A stretch of DNA of 64,000 nucleotides from DAOTYH01 sp034435015. GTDB taxonomy: Bacteria > Chloroflexota > Anaerolineae > Aggregatilineales > UBA3940. The stretch spans positions 5,352-69,351 of the forward strand of contig DAOTYH010000088.1 in assembly GCA_034435015.1 (NCBI GenBank). Direction: 5' to 3'. The position numbers and the translations under genes are program-made. Below are positions 17,112 through 25,441 of the stretch, in pieces (within the stretch, counting starts at the first letter, position 1; every line of letters begins with the position of its first letter). Under the pieces are notes generated by a model that was not told the origin of the DNA, searched no databases, and saw nothing but the letters and a program-made list of their open reading frames with translations.

Positions 17112-19894
17112 CGAGCCGCCTCCTCGATGGCTGGCGACTGCAACATCTCCTCGTGTTGCCAGCGGGCGAAAAGGCTCAACACCTTAGCCGCCGCCGCACT
17201 GCCTGCCGCAACTGTCTCTGGAATGTCGCGGGGGCCGATTGCCGCGCCGCAGAGGAAAATCCCCTCACGGGCACTGTCTATCGGGGCAAACGTAGAGTCA
17301 AGCGGCAGGTGAAAACCGTCAGGGCTTAAAGGCAGGCCAAGTGCCTGTGCCGCCTGAACAGTGCCCTGATTGGGCAACGAGGCAACAGCCAGCACCACCA
17401 TATCCGCATCTACCGTAATTGCCCTGCCGCTGAGAGTATCTGCCCCATAAACGCGCACCTTATCGCCTGCCTGCTCCAGCCGGCTGACCTTGCCGCGCAG
17501 GTAGGCCACATGCTCTTCTTCCATTGCCCGTTGAATGAACTCATCGTAACCCTTGCCGCCCGCCCGTATGTCAATGTAGAAGATGGTAGCCTGACCGTCA
17601 TGAACGCGGTGTTTGTAGAGCATCGCCTGCTTGGACGAGATCATGCAACAAATCTTCGAACAGTAAGCAACACCCTGATGTTGTGCTCCATTGCCGGCGC
17701 TCAAGGCCGGTTCACGCGAGCCAGCACACTGCACCCACACAACATGTTTGGGAATCGCGCCGTCTGAGATGCGCCGCACCTCACCGCTGGTCGGGCCGGA
17801 AGCAGACAGCAACCGTTCAAATTGGAGGGTTGTCACAACGTCAGGGATCATGCCGCCGCCGTATTCCGGCAACTTCTCGACCGGCAATAGATCGAGGCCC
17901 GTTGCGGCAATTATCGCGCCAACCTCGACATCCTCCCACGTATGCCCCATGCTGTGATCAAGCGCACCACGCTGGCAGGCCGCCACACATTGCAGACACT
18001 CGGCACACCCGCCGCAGTTCAGACAGCGGGCCGCCTCGGCGCGGGCCTGCTCCTCAGTCAAACCTAAGTGGATTTCGTCAAAGGTATGGCGCCGCCTATC
18101 TGGATCGAGGGAGGCTTCTACCTGCCGCCCTCCAGCACTCACACCGGCGGCAAATCGTTGCTCGATCTGGCGTTCGGTAGGACGGTAGACAGGCAGGCGT
18201 TCCTCCATCTGCCCCAGCATCTCCCCCCGCAAGTAGGCCGCTATGTTACGAGCCGCCTTGTGTCCAGCGGCGATGGCATCCACAATGAAAGTTGTCCCCG
18301 TTACGGCATCACCGCCGGCGAAAATAGCAGGATGGCTGGTCTGGAGTGTATCCGGATTCACAGCCACCAGCCCGCGCGGGCTTCGCTGGACGGACTCCCC
18401 CAGCGGCGCCAGGTCGGGCTTCTGGCCGATGGCAAAGATCACAACGTCAGCCGGAATAGTATGCCGCGAGTCAGGGACAGCCTCGACTTTCAACCCCTCA
18501 GAGGTAAATGAGAAAGAAGCTACTTCCTCGCAAGTGACACCAGTCACGCTCCCACTATCACGTTCTATTGCCAGAAAGTTACGAGAGTTAAAAATCTCGA
18601 TCCCTTCCTCCCGGCATTCCCTGATCTCCCAAGCTGAGGCCAGCATCTTATCAGCAGGTTCCAGACAGGCCATGCCAACCCAGCCTGCCCCCAAACGGAG
18701 CGCCATCTGGGCCGCATCCACTGCAACATTCCCGCCGCCGATCACCAGCACGCGCCGCCCTCTCACATCCACCGGCTGGCCCAGCGCGGCTGTCCGCAGA
18801 AAGTCGGTCGCAACATGGACATCTGCTCCATCAGCACCCGGCAGGGGTAGTCTGCTCCCTCGATGAGCACCGACAGCCACAAAAACAGCGCTGTACCCCT
18901 CGTCAAGCAGTTTCTCAGCACTTTCTACACGAGTGTTCAGCCGCAGATCAACGCCCAGCCGAATGATGTCATCCACCTCACGTTGTACCACATCAGGGGG
19001 AAGGCGGTACGCCGGCACTCCGACGCGCATCATGCCGCCTGCCACTGGTAACGCCTCAAAAACTGTGACAGGAAAGCCCATGGTGACAAGGTCCCGCGCC
19101 GCCGTCAGCCCAGCCGGCCCACTGCCAATAATCGCTACCCGTTTAGCCTCTGTGACAGCAGGAGGGTCAATGGGCCTGATCTGATCGGGGTGCTGGTAAG
19201 CCCAGTCAGCCACAAACCGCTTAAGAGCGGCAATCGAGACCGGCTCATCCACAGCACCACGTGTGCAGGCATCCTCGCACTTATGGTTGCACACCCGCCC
19301 GCAGATCGAAGGGAAAGGATTATCCAGCCGGATCGTGTCGAAGGCATCAGCGTAACGTCCGGCGTTGATCAACGCCACATAACCTTGCGCCCGCTGATTG
19401 ATTGGGCAGGCATCACGGCACGGGGCAGTGCCTTGTTTGCTGATCACATAAGCGCTAGGAATAGCCTGCGGAAAGGGTTTATAGACAGCGGCTCGCAGAG
19501 CCAGCCCTTCATCCGGTTCACTGGGCAGGCGCACCGGGCAGACTTTCTCACACTCGCCGCAGGCTGTGCAGTTAGCCACGTCAATGTAGCGCGGGTAATG
19601 ATGCAACCTGACCGTGAAATGGCCAGGCTCTCCGCTGACGGACTCAACCTCAGTGCACATTATCATGCGGATGTTAGGGTGACCGTTAACCTCAGCGGTG
19701 CGTGGTGTCAGGATGCATTGGGAGCAGTCCAGCGTGGGGAACGTCTCGCTGAGCTGAGCCATCTTGCCGCCAATGTTTGGCAGTTTGTCTACCAACAGAA
19801 CCTGATAGCCGCTATTGGCAATATCCAGCGCGGCGGTCATTCCGCCAATACCGGCGCCAATCACAAGTGCAGTTGTGTTAGGCTTCCCGGTCAT
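17108..19894 (-). CDS. hdrA: HdrA with an inserted GltD/NfnB-type pyridine-nucleotide oxidoreductase
   Basis: ATG 19894 follows GAGG and overlaps hdrB by 17 bases. The chain is about 928 residues. HdrA flavin motif VIGAGIGGMTAA lies near the start, with CTACGECEKVCPV near 112. From about 150 to 640 a GltD/NfnB-like module is inserted: a DPYD-type FeS domain (CRDACPINQ, CGRVCNHKCEDACTRG), IGSGPAGLTAA for FAD, and IGGGNVAVDAA for the pyridine nucleotide. The HdrA ferredoxin cysteines then resume (CLNCGGCAECLQC), followed by the YCSKICC part. The C-terminal ferredoxin pair is missing. After the nucleotide motif the usual Tyr-Arg-Arg of NADPH enzymes reads CLEP, which hints at NADH. Confidence 0.88.
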   Translation of the reverse strand: MTGKPNTTALVIGAGIGGMTAALDIANSGYQVLLVDKLPNIGGKMAQLSETFPTLDCSQCILTPRTAEVNGHPNIRMIMCTEVESVSGEPGHFTVRLHHYPRYIDVANCTACGECEKVCPVRLPSEPDEGLALRAAVYKPFPQAIPSAYVISKQGTAPCRDACPINQRAQGYVALINAGRYADAFDTIRLDNPFPSICGRVCNHKCEDACTRGAVDEPVSIAALKRFVADWAYQHPDQIRPIDPPAVTEAKRVAIIGSGPAGLTAARDLVTMGFPVTVFEALPVAGGMMRVGVPAYRLPPDVVQREVDDIIRLGVDLRLNTRVESAEKLLDEGYSAVFVAVGAHRGSRLPLPGADGADVHVATDFLRTAALGQPVDVRGRRVLVIGGGNVAVDAAQMALRLGAGWVGMACLEPADKMLASAWEIRECREEGIEIFNSRNFLAIERDSGSVTGVTCEEVASFSFTSEGLKVEAVPDSRHTIPADVVIFAIGQKPDLAPLGESVQRSPRGLVAVNPDTLQTSHPAIFAGGDAVTGTTFIVDAIAAGHKAARNIAAYLRGEMLGQMEERLPVYRPTERQIEQRFAAGVSAGGRQVEASLDPDRRRHTFDEIHLGLTEEQARAEAARCLNCGGCAECLQCVAACQRGALDHSMGHTWEDVEVGAIIAATGLDLLPVEKLPEYGGGMIPDVVTTLQFERLLSASGPTSGEVRRISDGAIPKHVVWVQCAGSREPALSAGNGAQHQGVAYCSKICCMISSKQAMLYKHRVHDGQATIFYIDIRAGGKGYDEFIQRAMEEEHVAYLRGKVSRLEQAGDKVRVYGADTLSGRAITVDADMVVLAVASLPNQGTVQAAQALGLPLSPDGFHLPLDSTFAPIDSAREGIFLCGAAIGPRDIPETVAAGSAAAAKVLSLFARWQHEEMLQSPAIEEAAR

Positions 19895-20726
19895 AACCAA
19901 CCTCTGGCACGATCACACTACCTGCATACTCCGGCAGGCCGAACGCCGCCGCCATGACCTGTGTAAAATAAACTACCGGCAACCTTTGTTCATCAGGCAG
20001 ATGTCTTTGCGCCTCAGACAGGTTGTACTGACACAGAGGACAGGCTGTGACAATCATCTCGGCCCCAGCCTGACGGGCTGAGTCCACCACTCTGCCGGAG
20101 AGGCGCTCGGAGGCCTTCGGCTGGCTGACCAATAAATACGATCCACAACATTCTGCCTGATCCGGGAAGCTGACCGGTTGAGCGCCCAGGGCGGCTATCA
20201 GATCATGGAGGATAGTCGGGGCTTCCGGGTCATCCAGAGTCATCTCAGCCTGAGGGCGGAGTAATAGACAGCCATAGTAGGGGGCGAGCCTCATGCCCCT
20301 CAGAGGGGTGGTCGTTCGTGCGCGGACAGCTTCCCAGCCCACGTCGTCGCGCAGGATGTCCAGCAGATGGCGGACCCGCACCGTTCCCGTGTAATCCCCC
20401 TCTTCAACAAACAAGTTGAGCCGCCGGGTCGCCTCCGGATGGGTGCGCAGGAAATGATCGGATCGTTTCAGAACATTGAAGCAGACGGCACACAGGGCTG
20501 TTACATCGTTTCCCTGTTCCTCGGCGGCGATTAGAATCCGGGCCGGGGCGAGCATATCCATCACGTTTTCGGTATTCAAGGGGAAGGTAGCGCCACAGCA
20601 GTTCCAGTCATCCAGTTCAGCGAGGTCAATACCCAGCGCCGTTGCGACTGCCCGTCCTGACGCATCATAATCCGTGGCTGTGGTGGAAAGTGTGCAACCG
20701 GGGAAATATGCATATTGTCTGGTCAT
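19878..20726 (-). CDS. hdrB: HdrB-like CCG-domain protein, first set
   Basis: A 282-residue protein with ATG at 20726, 2 bases after the hdrC stop. Both CCG signatures are intact: FPGCT with DWNCCG and CAVC in the first half, YYGCL with ECCGS and CPLC in the second. This predicts two noncubane clusters and an active disulfide- or thiol-handling site. It belongs to the hdrC-hdrB-hdrA(NAD-fusion) half of the operon. It is clearly diverged from the second HdrB, so the two sets are not a recent duplication. Confidence 0.88.
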   Translation of the reverse strand: MTRQYAYFPGCTLSTTATDYDASGRAVATALGIDLAELDDWNCCGATFPLNTENVMDMLAPARILIAAEEQGNDVTALCAVCFNVLKRSDHFLRTHPEATRRLNLFVEEGDYTGTVRVRHLLDILRDDVGWEAVRARTTTPLRGMRLAPYYGCLLLRPQAEMTLDDPEAPTILHDLIAALGAQPVSFPDQAECCGSYLLVSQPKASERLSGRVVDSARQAGAEMIVTACPLCQYNLSEAQRHLPDEQRLPVVYFTQVMAAAFGLPEYAGSVIVPEVGYDREA

Positions 20727-20728
20727 TG

Positions 20729-21133
20729 CTATTTTCCTGCTTTTCGCAGTGCCCCTACAATTGCCATCTGAGGCGCATGAGCCAAGAGTGTTGGATCAAG
20801 CTGGGTCACACTTAGCGGCGGATTGCCCTTCCGCAACGCCACCTGACGCAGGGCTTCCATAATGCGCGGTATATCCACCCCCTTCGGGCAACGTGCCTGA
20901 CACATCAGGCAGGCGGCACAAATCCAAGGGGTACGGCTGTCCAAAACGTCTTCGATCCCAAGCTGGGCCAGCCGGATCACCTGATTGGGCAGGTAGTCCA
21001 TCTCATCTACAAGAGGGCAACCGGCTGAGCAGCGTCCGCACTGGTTGCAGTCCAATAAGTGTTGCTCACTTATCGATTCAACGTCCCGCACGAACGGGCC
21101 ATGCAAACTTTCGGGTCTTAGGATGATTCTCAA
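20729..21133 (-). CDS. hdrC: HdrC-like iron-sulfur protein, first gene of the operon
   Basis: The frame opens with TTG at 21133, preceded by GGGGAGA at 8 bases; no better start is visible. The 134 residues contain two 4Fe-4S motifs, CNQCGRCSAGCP and CAACLMCQARCP, the standard HdrC pattern, and little else. As first gene it probably defines the start of a transcript of about 15.5 kb that runs to the frdA-like gene at 5671. About 260 bases of non-coding DNA lie upstream. Confidence 0.85.
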   Translation of the reverse strand: MRIILRPESLHGPFVRDVESISEQHLLDCNQCGRCSAGCPLVDEMDYLPNQVIRLAQLGIEDVLDSRTPWICAACLMCQARCPKGVDIPRIMEALRQVALRKGNPPLSVTQLDPTLLAHAPQMAIVGALRKAGK

Positions 21134-21298
21134 AGCTTATCTCCCCTGCCGCATGAAACATTTCGCGAAGCCACACAATCGTGCCTTGCCGGGTTTCAGA
21201 AGGAGTCAGGAGAAAGAGAGGAGAAGTCGCCCGTGCGATAAGAAGATATATGGCTCCGCCTGCTATTTTAGAGTATGCTGATCAGAAAAATGATTTGG

Positions 21299-21325
21299 TA
21301 GTGACAAAAGTCGCTAATGTCACTA
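21299..21325. promoter_or_regulatory. Inverted repeat upstream of the Hdr operon, operator-like
   Basis: TAGTGAC and GTCACTA form a perfect 7-bp inverted repeat with a 13-base centre, about 170 bases upstream of the first hdrC. It sits between the anti-sigma terminator and the Hdr leader. A regulator site is possible; no clear -35/-10 pair was found in this 260-base gap. Confidence 0.35.
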
Positions 21326-21335
21326 CTGAGTGTAA

Positions 21336-21360
21336 TAGAAAAACCTCCCAGACTGGGAGG
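21336..21360 (-). terminator. Intrinsic terminator of the sigma/anti-sigma operon
   Basis: On the minus strand, CCTCCCAG and CTGGGAGG pair around a single central T and are followed by TTTTT. It lies 35 bases after the anti-sigma stop. Confidence 0.85.
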
Positions 21361-21394
21361 CGACAGGAAGGCTATCCACATGATAGAACGGAGG

Positions 21395-21985
21395 TCAAGC
21401 CGATTGAGATTGGATACCTGCTTCAGCCATCGTTCGAGTCTTAGAAGCTTCCAACAGGCCGATCCATATCGAAGCCAGCACAAGCGCCGTTACGACTACA
21501 GCGAGAGCCGCAGGCTGTGTACTCAACAAAGTAAGCCAGCTCACCAGCGAATCGATGAGCAGGCCAGCCGCCGAGACCAGCAATCCAAAAGTTTGAGCCG
21601 CATAACTAAATACCAATCCCACTACCGGCCAGCTCTCTATTCCGCGATACAACCCCAGCGTGAAAAACAGCGCAGGAGCTATCACGCTGATTGTGGCGGC
21701 CACCACTACACTGATCAGCCCCACCACCAGCCAAGGGTACCAGCGGCGGCGGGTTTCATATGCCTCAATGCGGGACATCACACTAGCCGTGAAGCTGGCC
21801 GGTGGAGATATAACCGGCTGATTTCTAAACATGGCATCAACCAGTTTGAGTTGCGACAAAGTGTCAGCACACAGGCTACAGGTTTGCACGTGCCTGCGCA
21901 ACTCTTCCTGCTCCTTACGGCTAAGCATCCCATCTAGATAGAGACTGATCAACATCTCATAAGACTCATGGGAGTTATAGATCAT
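21395..21985 (-). CDS. Membrane anti-sigma factor with zinc-finger domain
   Basis: The 196-residue protein begins three bases after the ECF sigma gene stops. Residues 1-50 form a zf-HC2/anti-sigma zinc finger with the His-x3-Cys-x2-Cys ligands (HVQTCSLC). Two or three hydrophobic segments follow (about 82-110, 120-145, 155-178), so it is a membrane protein. In this family the cytoplasmic N-terminus holds the sigma factor until an envelope signal releases it. The adjacent sigma factor is the obvious partner. Confidence 0.85.
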   Translation of the reverse strand: MIYNSHESYEMLISLYLDGMLSRKEQEELRRHVQTCSLCADTLSQLKLVDAMFRNQPVISPPASFTASVMSRIEAYETRRRWYPWLVVGLISVVVAATISVIAPALFFTLGLYRGIESWPVVGLVFSYAAQTFGLLVSAAGLLIDSLVSWLTLLSTQPAALAVVVTALVLASIWIGLLEASKTRTMAEAGIQSQSA

Positions 21986-21988
21986 TGA

Positions 21989-22570
21989 TTATGCGCCCTC
22001 CATTGCTACAGCGAGGTCAGAAGATTTACCAGAGCGCAACTCGCCTGCCAGTATCTGCCGCGCACGGAACAACCGCGACTTGATCGCACTCTCAGTAGTT
22101 CCCAGCATCTCCGCAATTTCAGCATAAGACATATCATACCAGTAACGCAAGATCACTGCCGCGCGATATTCTGGGGCAAGGCTGGCCAGCAAGCCCTGAA
22201 TCGCTGTATCACGCTCTTTGCTCACAAATGCCTCCTCAGGTTCCGGCATATTGCTTGTCAAGGCCGGATGAGGCGGTAGAGGCTCCTCAATCGAGAGCCA
22301 GATCAGGCGCCGCTTACGTAAGCGATCAATACAGTAGTTAGACACGATAGATAACAACCATGTCTTAAACGATCTCTCAGGATCATAACTGCTGAGATGC
22401 TGATAGGCACGTAGAAAAGCCTCCTGTGCCGCATCTTCAGCCTCACGCGCGTCGCCCAACATGCGATAGGCTAGATTGTAGACAGCCTGCTGATACGATT
22501 CTACCAGCTCTGTAAAGGCTTGGCTGTCACCTTGCAAAACGCGGGCGACCAGCTCCTGATCGTTGTCCAC
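21989..22570 (-). CDS. ECF-type RNA polymerase sigma factor
   Basis: A 193-residue sigma-70 family protein. Region 2 lies at about 20-90 (LVESYQQAVYNLAYRMLGD, AEDAAQEAFLRAY, FKTWLLSIVSNYCIDRLRK) and region 4 at about 125-180 (YRAAVILRYWYDMSYAEIAEMLG, ESAIKSRLFRARQ). Regions 1 and 3 are absent, as in extracytoplasmic-function sigma factors. The next gene is its predicted membrane anti-sigma factor. Three 11-bp-spaced repeats lie upstream and may control it. Confidence 0.92.
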   Translation of the reverse strand: MDNDQELVARVLQGDSQAFTELVESYQQAVYNLAYRMLGDAREAEDAAQEAFLRAYQHLSSYDPERSFKTWLLSIVSNYCIDRLRKRRLIWLSIEEPLPPHPALTSNMPEPEEAFVSKERDTAIQGLLASLAPEYRAAVILRYWYDMSYAEIAEMLGTTESAIKSRLFRARQILAGELRSGKSSDLAVAMEGA

Positions 22571-22721
22571 ATCTCACCTGCTTGCTCTGTGCCAGAAAAT
22601 GCGACATCTTCCTCGTATCTGGCATACTTCCCATACAGTCTGTACGTAAATCCCAGCCTCCGGGTTGCTGTTTGCCTTTGATTGCGAATGCCAAGCCAAC
22701 CCATGAGGCAAAAGGCTTGGG

Positions 22722-22750
22722 GCGTAGGGTTAGCGTAGGTTAAGCGTAGC
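22722..22750. repeat. Three GCGTAGG repeats at 11-bp spacing upstream of the sigma gene
   Basis: GCGTAGG at 22722, GCGTAGG at 22733 and GCGTAGC at 22744 are spaced exactly 11 bp, one helical turn, in the 315-base gap between holA and the sigma gene, about 150 bases upstream of the latter. OmpR/PhoB-type regulators bind direct repeats at this spacing, so this may be a binding site. Apart from this and the holA hairpin I see no other feature in the gap. Confidence 0.4.
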
Positions 22751-22831
22751 TTTGCCGACAGGATAATTAAGAAAACTGGCTTTATTATTTACAGTGAAGG
22801 GCGAAAAATCTCTTCTTCTCCTCCTTTGAAT

Positions 22832-22860
22832 GAGAGCCGGGGTCGGCGTACCCGGCTCTC
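22832..22860 (-). terminator. Hairpin after holA
   Basis: GAGAGCCGGG and CCCGGCTCTC form a perfect 10-bp stem with a 9-base loop, 25 bases past the holA stop. No U-tract follows on the minus strand, so it may stabilise the transcript end rather than stop transcription alone. Confidence 0.45.
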
Positions 22861-22885
22861 GACGATTCTTAAGGAGGAGACCTTT

Positions 22886-23917
22886 TTATCTCGGCGCTGT
22901 CAAACGGACTATCAGCCACTCTAGCGCCAGCACTGGCTCTTTCTTGCCGGTCTTTATCTCTTTATCAGTATCAAGCAGGAAGCGATAGATGCGTTCAAGC
23001 TGTTCGAGCCTGTACAGCCGGGCCTGTTCTGCCATCTTGCGTGCCACAAAGTCGTGTATTCCTAGCGCCTGAGCCGCACCGATCGGCGTTCCTCCCTCGT
23101 CCAGATGTTCCCGCATCTGGATCAACAGGCGGTACTGTCTCACAATCATGCCAAAGACATGAAGCGGATCATAGCCTCCTTCAATCAGTTGACGCAACAG
23201 GCTAAGGGCAACCTTCCCCTTCCGCTGGCCAAGAGCGTCCACCATATCAAAGATTCTTGCCTCAGACTCATAAGGTGTCAGCAAAGCAACATCTTCGGCG
23301 GTGATCGGGCGTTCACCGCCGACATAGGTCGCCAGCTTGGCAAGTTCTGTATCGGCCATGACCAGATCATCGTGAATGCGCTCGGCCAACAGCCGCGCCG
23401 CTCTCTCTTCTATCACTGCGCCGTACCTCTCAGCCCGCCTCCACAACCAGTCATAGATTTGCCCGCGCGGCAGGTCGAAAAGCAGTACCTTACCACGCGG
23501 GTCAGCCTCGACGAGGTTGATCAGCTTTTTGAGGGCTTGAAGCCGCACAGCCTTTCGCTTCTGCTCGGCAGGGGAGTCATCAGGAGCATCATCACGCAGG
23601 CCTGTTTCAACAAAGATCAATCGGCTCCAGTCAGGAAGTGAGGCAATCAGATCAGGCAATCGGTCAAGAAAGGCCCGGCCATTGGGGAAATGGGTCAGGT
23701 TATCAACCAAGACTAACCGGACATCAGCCAAGAATGGTGAGGTCTTCGTTGCCGACTCAAGGTCACTCCACTCTACAACACCCCCATCCAGCCGCGTCAT
23801 GTTCAGATCAGCCATAGAGGGATCAAGCAGTTGAGTGCAGTAATCAGACAGATGTTCCTTGAGAGTCGGCTCATCCTGCCCATAATAGACATATACTACA
23901 GGAACAGGGCTACTCAT
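22886..23917 (-). CDS. holA: DNA polymerase III, delta subunit
   Basis: The 343-residue protein matches HolA in length and layout. The N-terminus (VVYVYYGQDEPTLKEHL) is the usual opening with a degenerate P-loop, followed by LVLVDNLTHFPNG, an AAA+-like middle (LAKLATYVGGERPITAEDV) and a helical collar domain ending in LALEWLIVRL. Delta opens the sliding clamp in the clamp loader. It starts at ATG 23917, overlapping the upstream HAD gene by 8 bases, so it is co-translated with housekeeping hydrolases. Confidence 0.9.
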   Translation of the reverse strand: MSSPVPVVYVYYGQDEPTLKEHLSDYCTQLLDPSMADLNMTRLDGGVVEWSDLESATKTSPFLADVRLVLVDNLTHFPNGRAFLDRLPDLIASLPDWSRLIFVETGLRDDAPDDSPAEQKRKAVRLQALKKLINLVEADPRGKVLLFDLPRGQIYDWLWRRAERYGAVIEERAARLLAERIHDDLVMADTELAKLATYVGGERPITAEDVALLTPYESEARIFDMVDALGQRKGKVALSLLRQLIEGGYDPLHVFGMIVRQYRLLIQMREHLDEGGTPIGAAQALGIHDFVARKMAEQARLYRLEQLERIYRFLLDTDKEIKTGKKEPVLALEWLIVRLTAPR

Positions 23918-24677
23918 GACCTGCCCTCAATTCCTCAAGCGCCGGAATCAGCTCCGGCAACTCATTGATGACGGCATCAGGCACGACATTCCCCAGATCA
24001 ACAGGGCGGTAAGGAGTATGGATCAGAATGCCGCGCAGGCCGACATTCTGTGCGCCGGCAATATCCACGTCAGGACGATCACCCACATAGGCGACCTGCT
24101 CCGGTTCAAGCCCCAACCGCCTGACGGCTTCCATGAAGATCGAAGGGTGCGGCTTACTGTGAGAAGCCTCGCACGAGTAAATCCGTATCGGCAAAATATC
24201 CAATACACCGTAGCGGGCCAAGTGCCGGTCATGGATATCTGAGGCCCAGTAAGTGTTGGAGATCAAACCAAGCTGATAGTGGAGAGTACCTAATGCCTCC
24301 AGTGTCGAACGAAGGCCTTGTCGAGGAAAAACCAGCCGGTCATAGGGCTGGTAAAAGTCCTGCCTGAGACGTTTCCATTCCTGATCAGACAAAGCCACCC
24401 CGGCTTCTGCCAGACCAGCCCGAACGGGCTTTTCGATAAGCCCGCTGATCAAATGCCCATCCCGTGCGGCGATGTCCTGTTGAACAGCCCTTTCAACAGA
24501 AGCCAGAAGGTCTTCTAGAGGAGGAAGCACGAGGCCTTCAGCGCACAGACGCTCGTACACAAGCCGGACGCCCTCTTCGCGGACACGCCGGAAGGTCTGA
24601 TCGGGTACAACCTCCCGCCAATCCCGATAGTATAGTAATGTGCCGCCCAAATCGAAAAGAACCGCTTGGAGCCGCAT
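23910..24677 (-). CDS. HAD-superfamily hydrolase
   Basis: I chose ATG 24677: the GGCGGTGA upstream overlaps the preceding stop, as in a coupled operon. The 255-residue protein opens with FDLGGTLLYY, HAD motif I with the second Asp replaced by Gly, a variant seen in many YjjG-type members. Motif II is LISNTYW, and motif IV is YVGDRPDVDIAGAQ. A helical cap follows motif I (subclass I). The expected activity is a small-molecule phosphatase; the substrate is not evident. It lies between holA and a paralogous HAD gene. Confidence 0.85.
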   Translation of the reverse strand: MRLQAVLFDLGGTLLYYRDWREVVPDQTFRRVREEGVRLVYERLCAEGLVLPPLEDLLASVERAVQQDIAARDGHLISGLIEKPVRAGLAEAGVALSDQEWKRLRQDFYQPYDRLVFPRQGLRSTLEALGTLHYQLGLISNTYWASDIHDRHLARYGVLDILPIRIYSCEASHSKPHPSIFMEAVRRLGLEPEQVAYVGDRPDVDIAGAQNVGLRGILIHTPYRPVDLGNVVPDAVINELPELIPALEELRAGHE

Positions 24678-24681
24678 GGGA

Positions 24682-25431
24682 TCACCGCCAACCGGGGTAC
24701 CAGAAATCAAGCACTTTCAAGATGCCGCTCAAGGTATCAACAACAGCGTTGGGCCTGATCGAGTCAGTCAGAACGGCATCTGCGCGGCGTACCCATATCG
24801 CCCGCATCCCTACAGCCTGAGCACCAGCAACATCATGCTGGAGCGAGTCGCCTACAAAGACAGCATTAATAGGCGGCACGTCCAGCCGTTGGAGTATCAC
24901 CCGAAAGACCTCTGGATGCGGCTTGAACTTGCCAATATCACCGGCTGTCAGGCGCACATCAAGATAGTCGAGCAGGCCATAGGCACGCAACTCAGCATCG
25001 CGCATACGCATTGGCATCATTGCATTGGTGAGCAAGCCGGTACGCAACCCTGCCGAACGTAAGGTGTGGAGCACCTCCATAGTATCCTCAAAAGGCCGAA
25101 CGCCGGGGATCGCATCCCAAGCAAACAGCCCATCCAGCCGCCGGAGATCAAGCTCATCCAAATTCAGGCCCAGGTCAGCGAACACCTGATGCAAAACGCT
25201 GAACTGAGGCGGACATTCCCAGTGGGGCGGGTTCATAGCATTCCAAGCCTCACGGGTTCGGTCGCCGTATATCCGAACCACCTCATCAAGAGCAGGCAGG
25301 CGATACCCCTCCGACTTCAGATAATCATAAATCGGGCGCAGATGCTCACGGCTGACATCGGCCCATTCCCCCTCTCGCCTGCTCCAATCTATGAGTGTTT
25401 CATCCATGTCAAATATTACTGCACGCAACAT
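24682..25431 (-). CDS. HAD-superfamily hydrolase, canonical catalytic motif
   Basis: The start is ATG 25431 (MLRAVIFDMDETL), just after the NUDIX stop; the frame extends upstream but only through the NUDIX gene. The 249-residue protein has motif I FDMDETLID with both Asp residues, motif II LLTNAMM, Lys in GKFKPHPEVF, and motif IV FVGDSLQHDVAGAQ. It is a subclass-I phosphatase-like protein related to the following gene, but with the standard acid/base Asp. Both may clear damaged or non-canonical phosphometabolites together with the NUDIX protein. Confidence 0.87.
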   Translation of the reverse strand: MLRAVIFDMDETLIDWSRREGEWADVSREHLRPIYDYLKSEGYRLPALDEVVRIYGDRTREAWNAMNPPHWECPPQFSVLHQVFADLGLNLDELDLRRLDGLFAWDAIPGVRPFEDTMEVLHTLRSAGLRTGLLTNAMMPMRMRDAELRAYGLLDYLDVRLTAGDIGKFKPHPEVFRVILQRLDVPPINAVFVGDSLQHDVAGAQAVGMRAIWVRRADAVLTDSIRPNAVVDTLSGILKVLDFWYPGWR

Positions 25432-25441
25432 ACTGCCTGTC

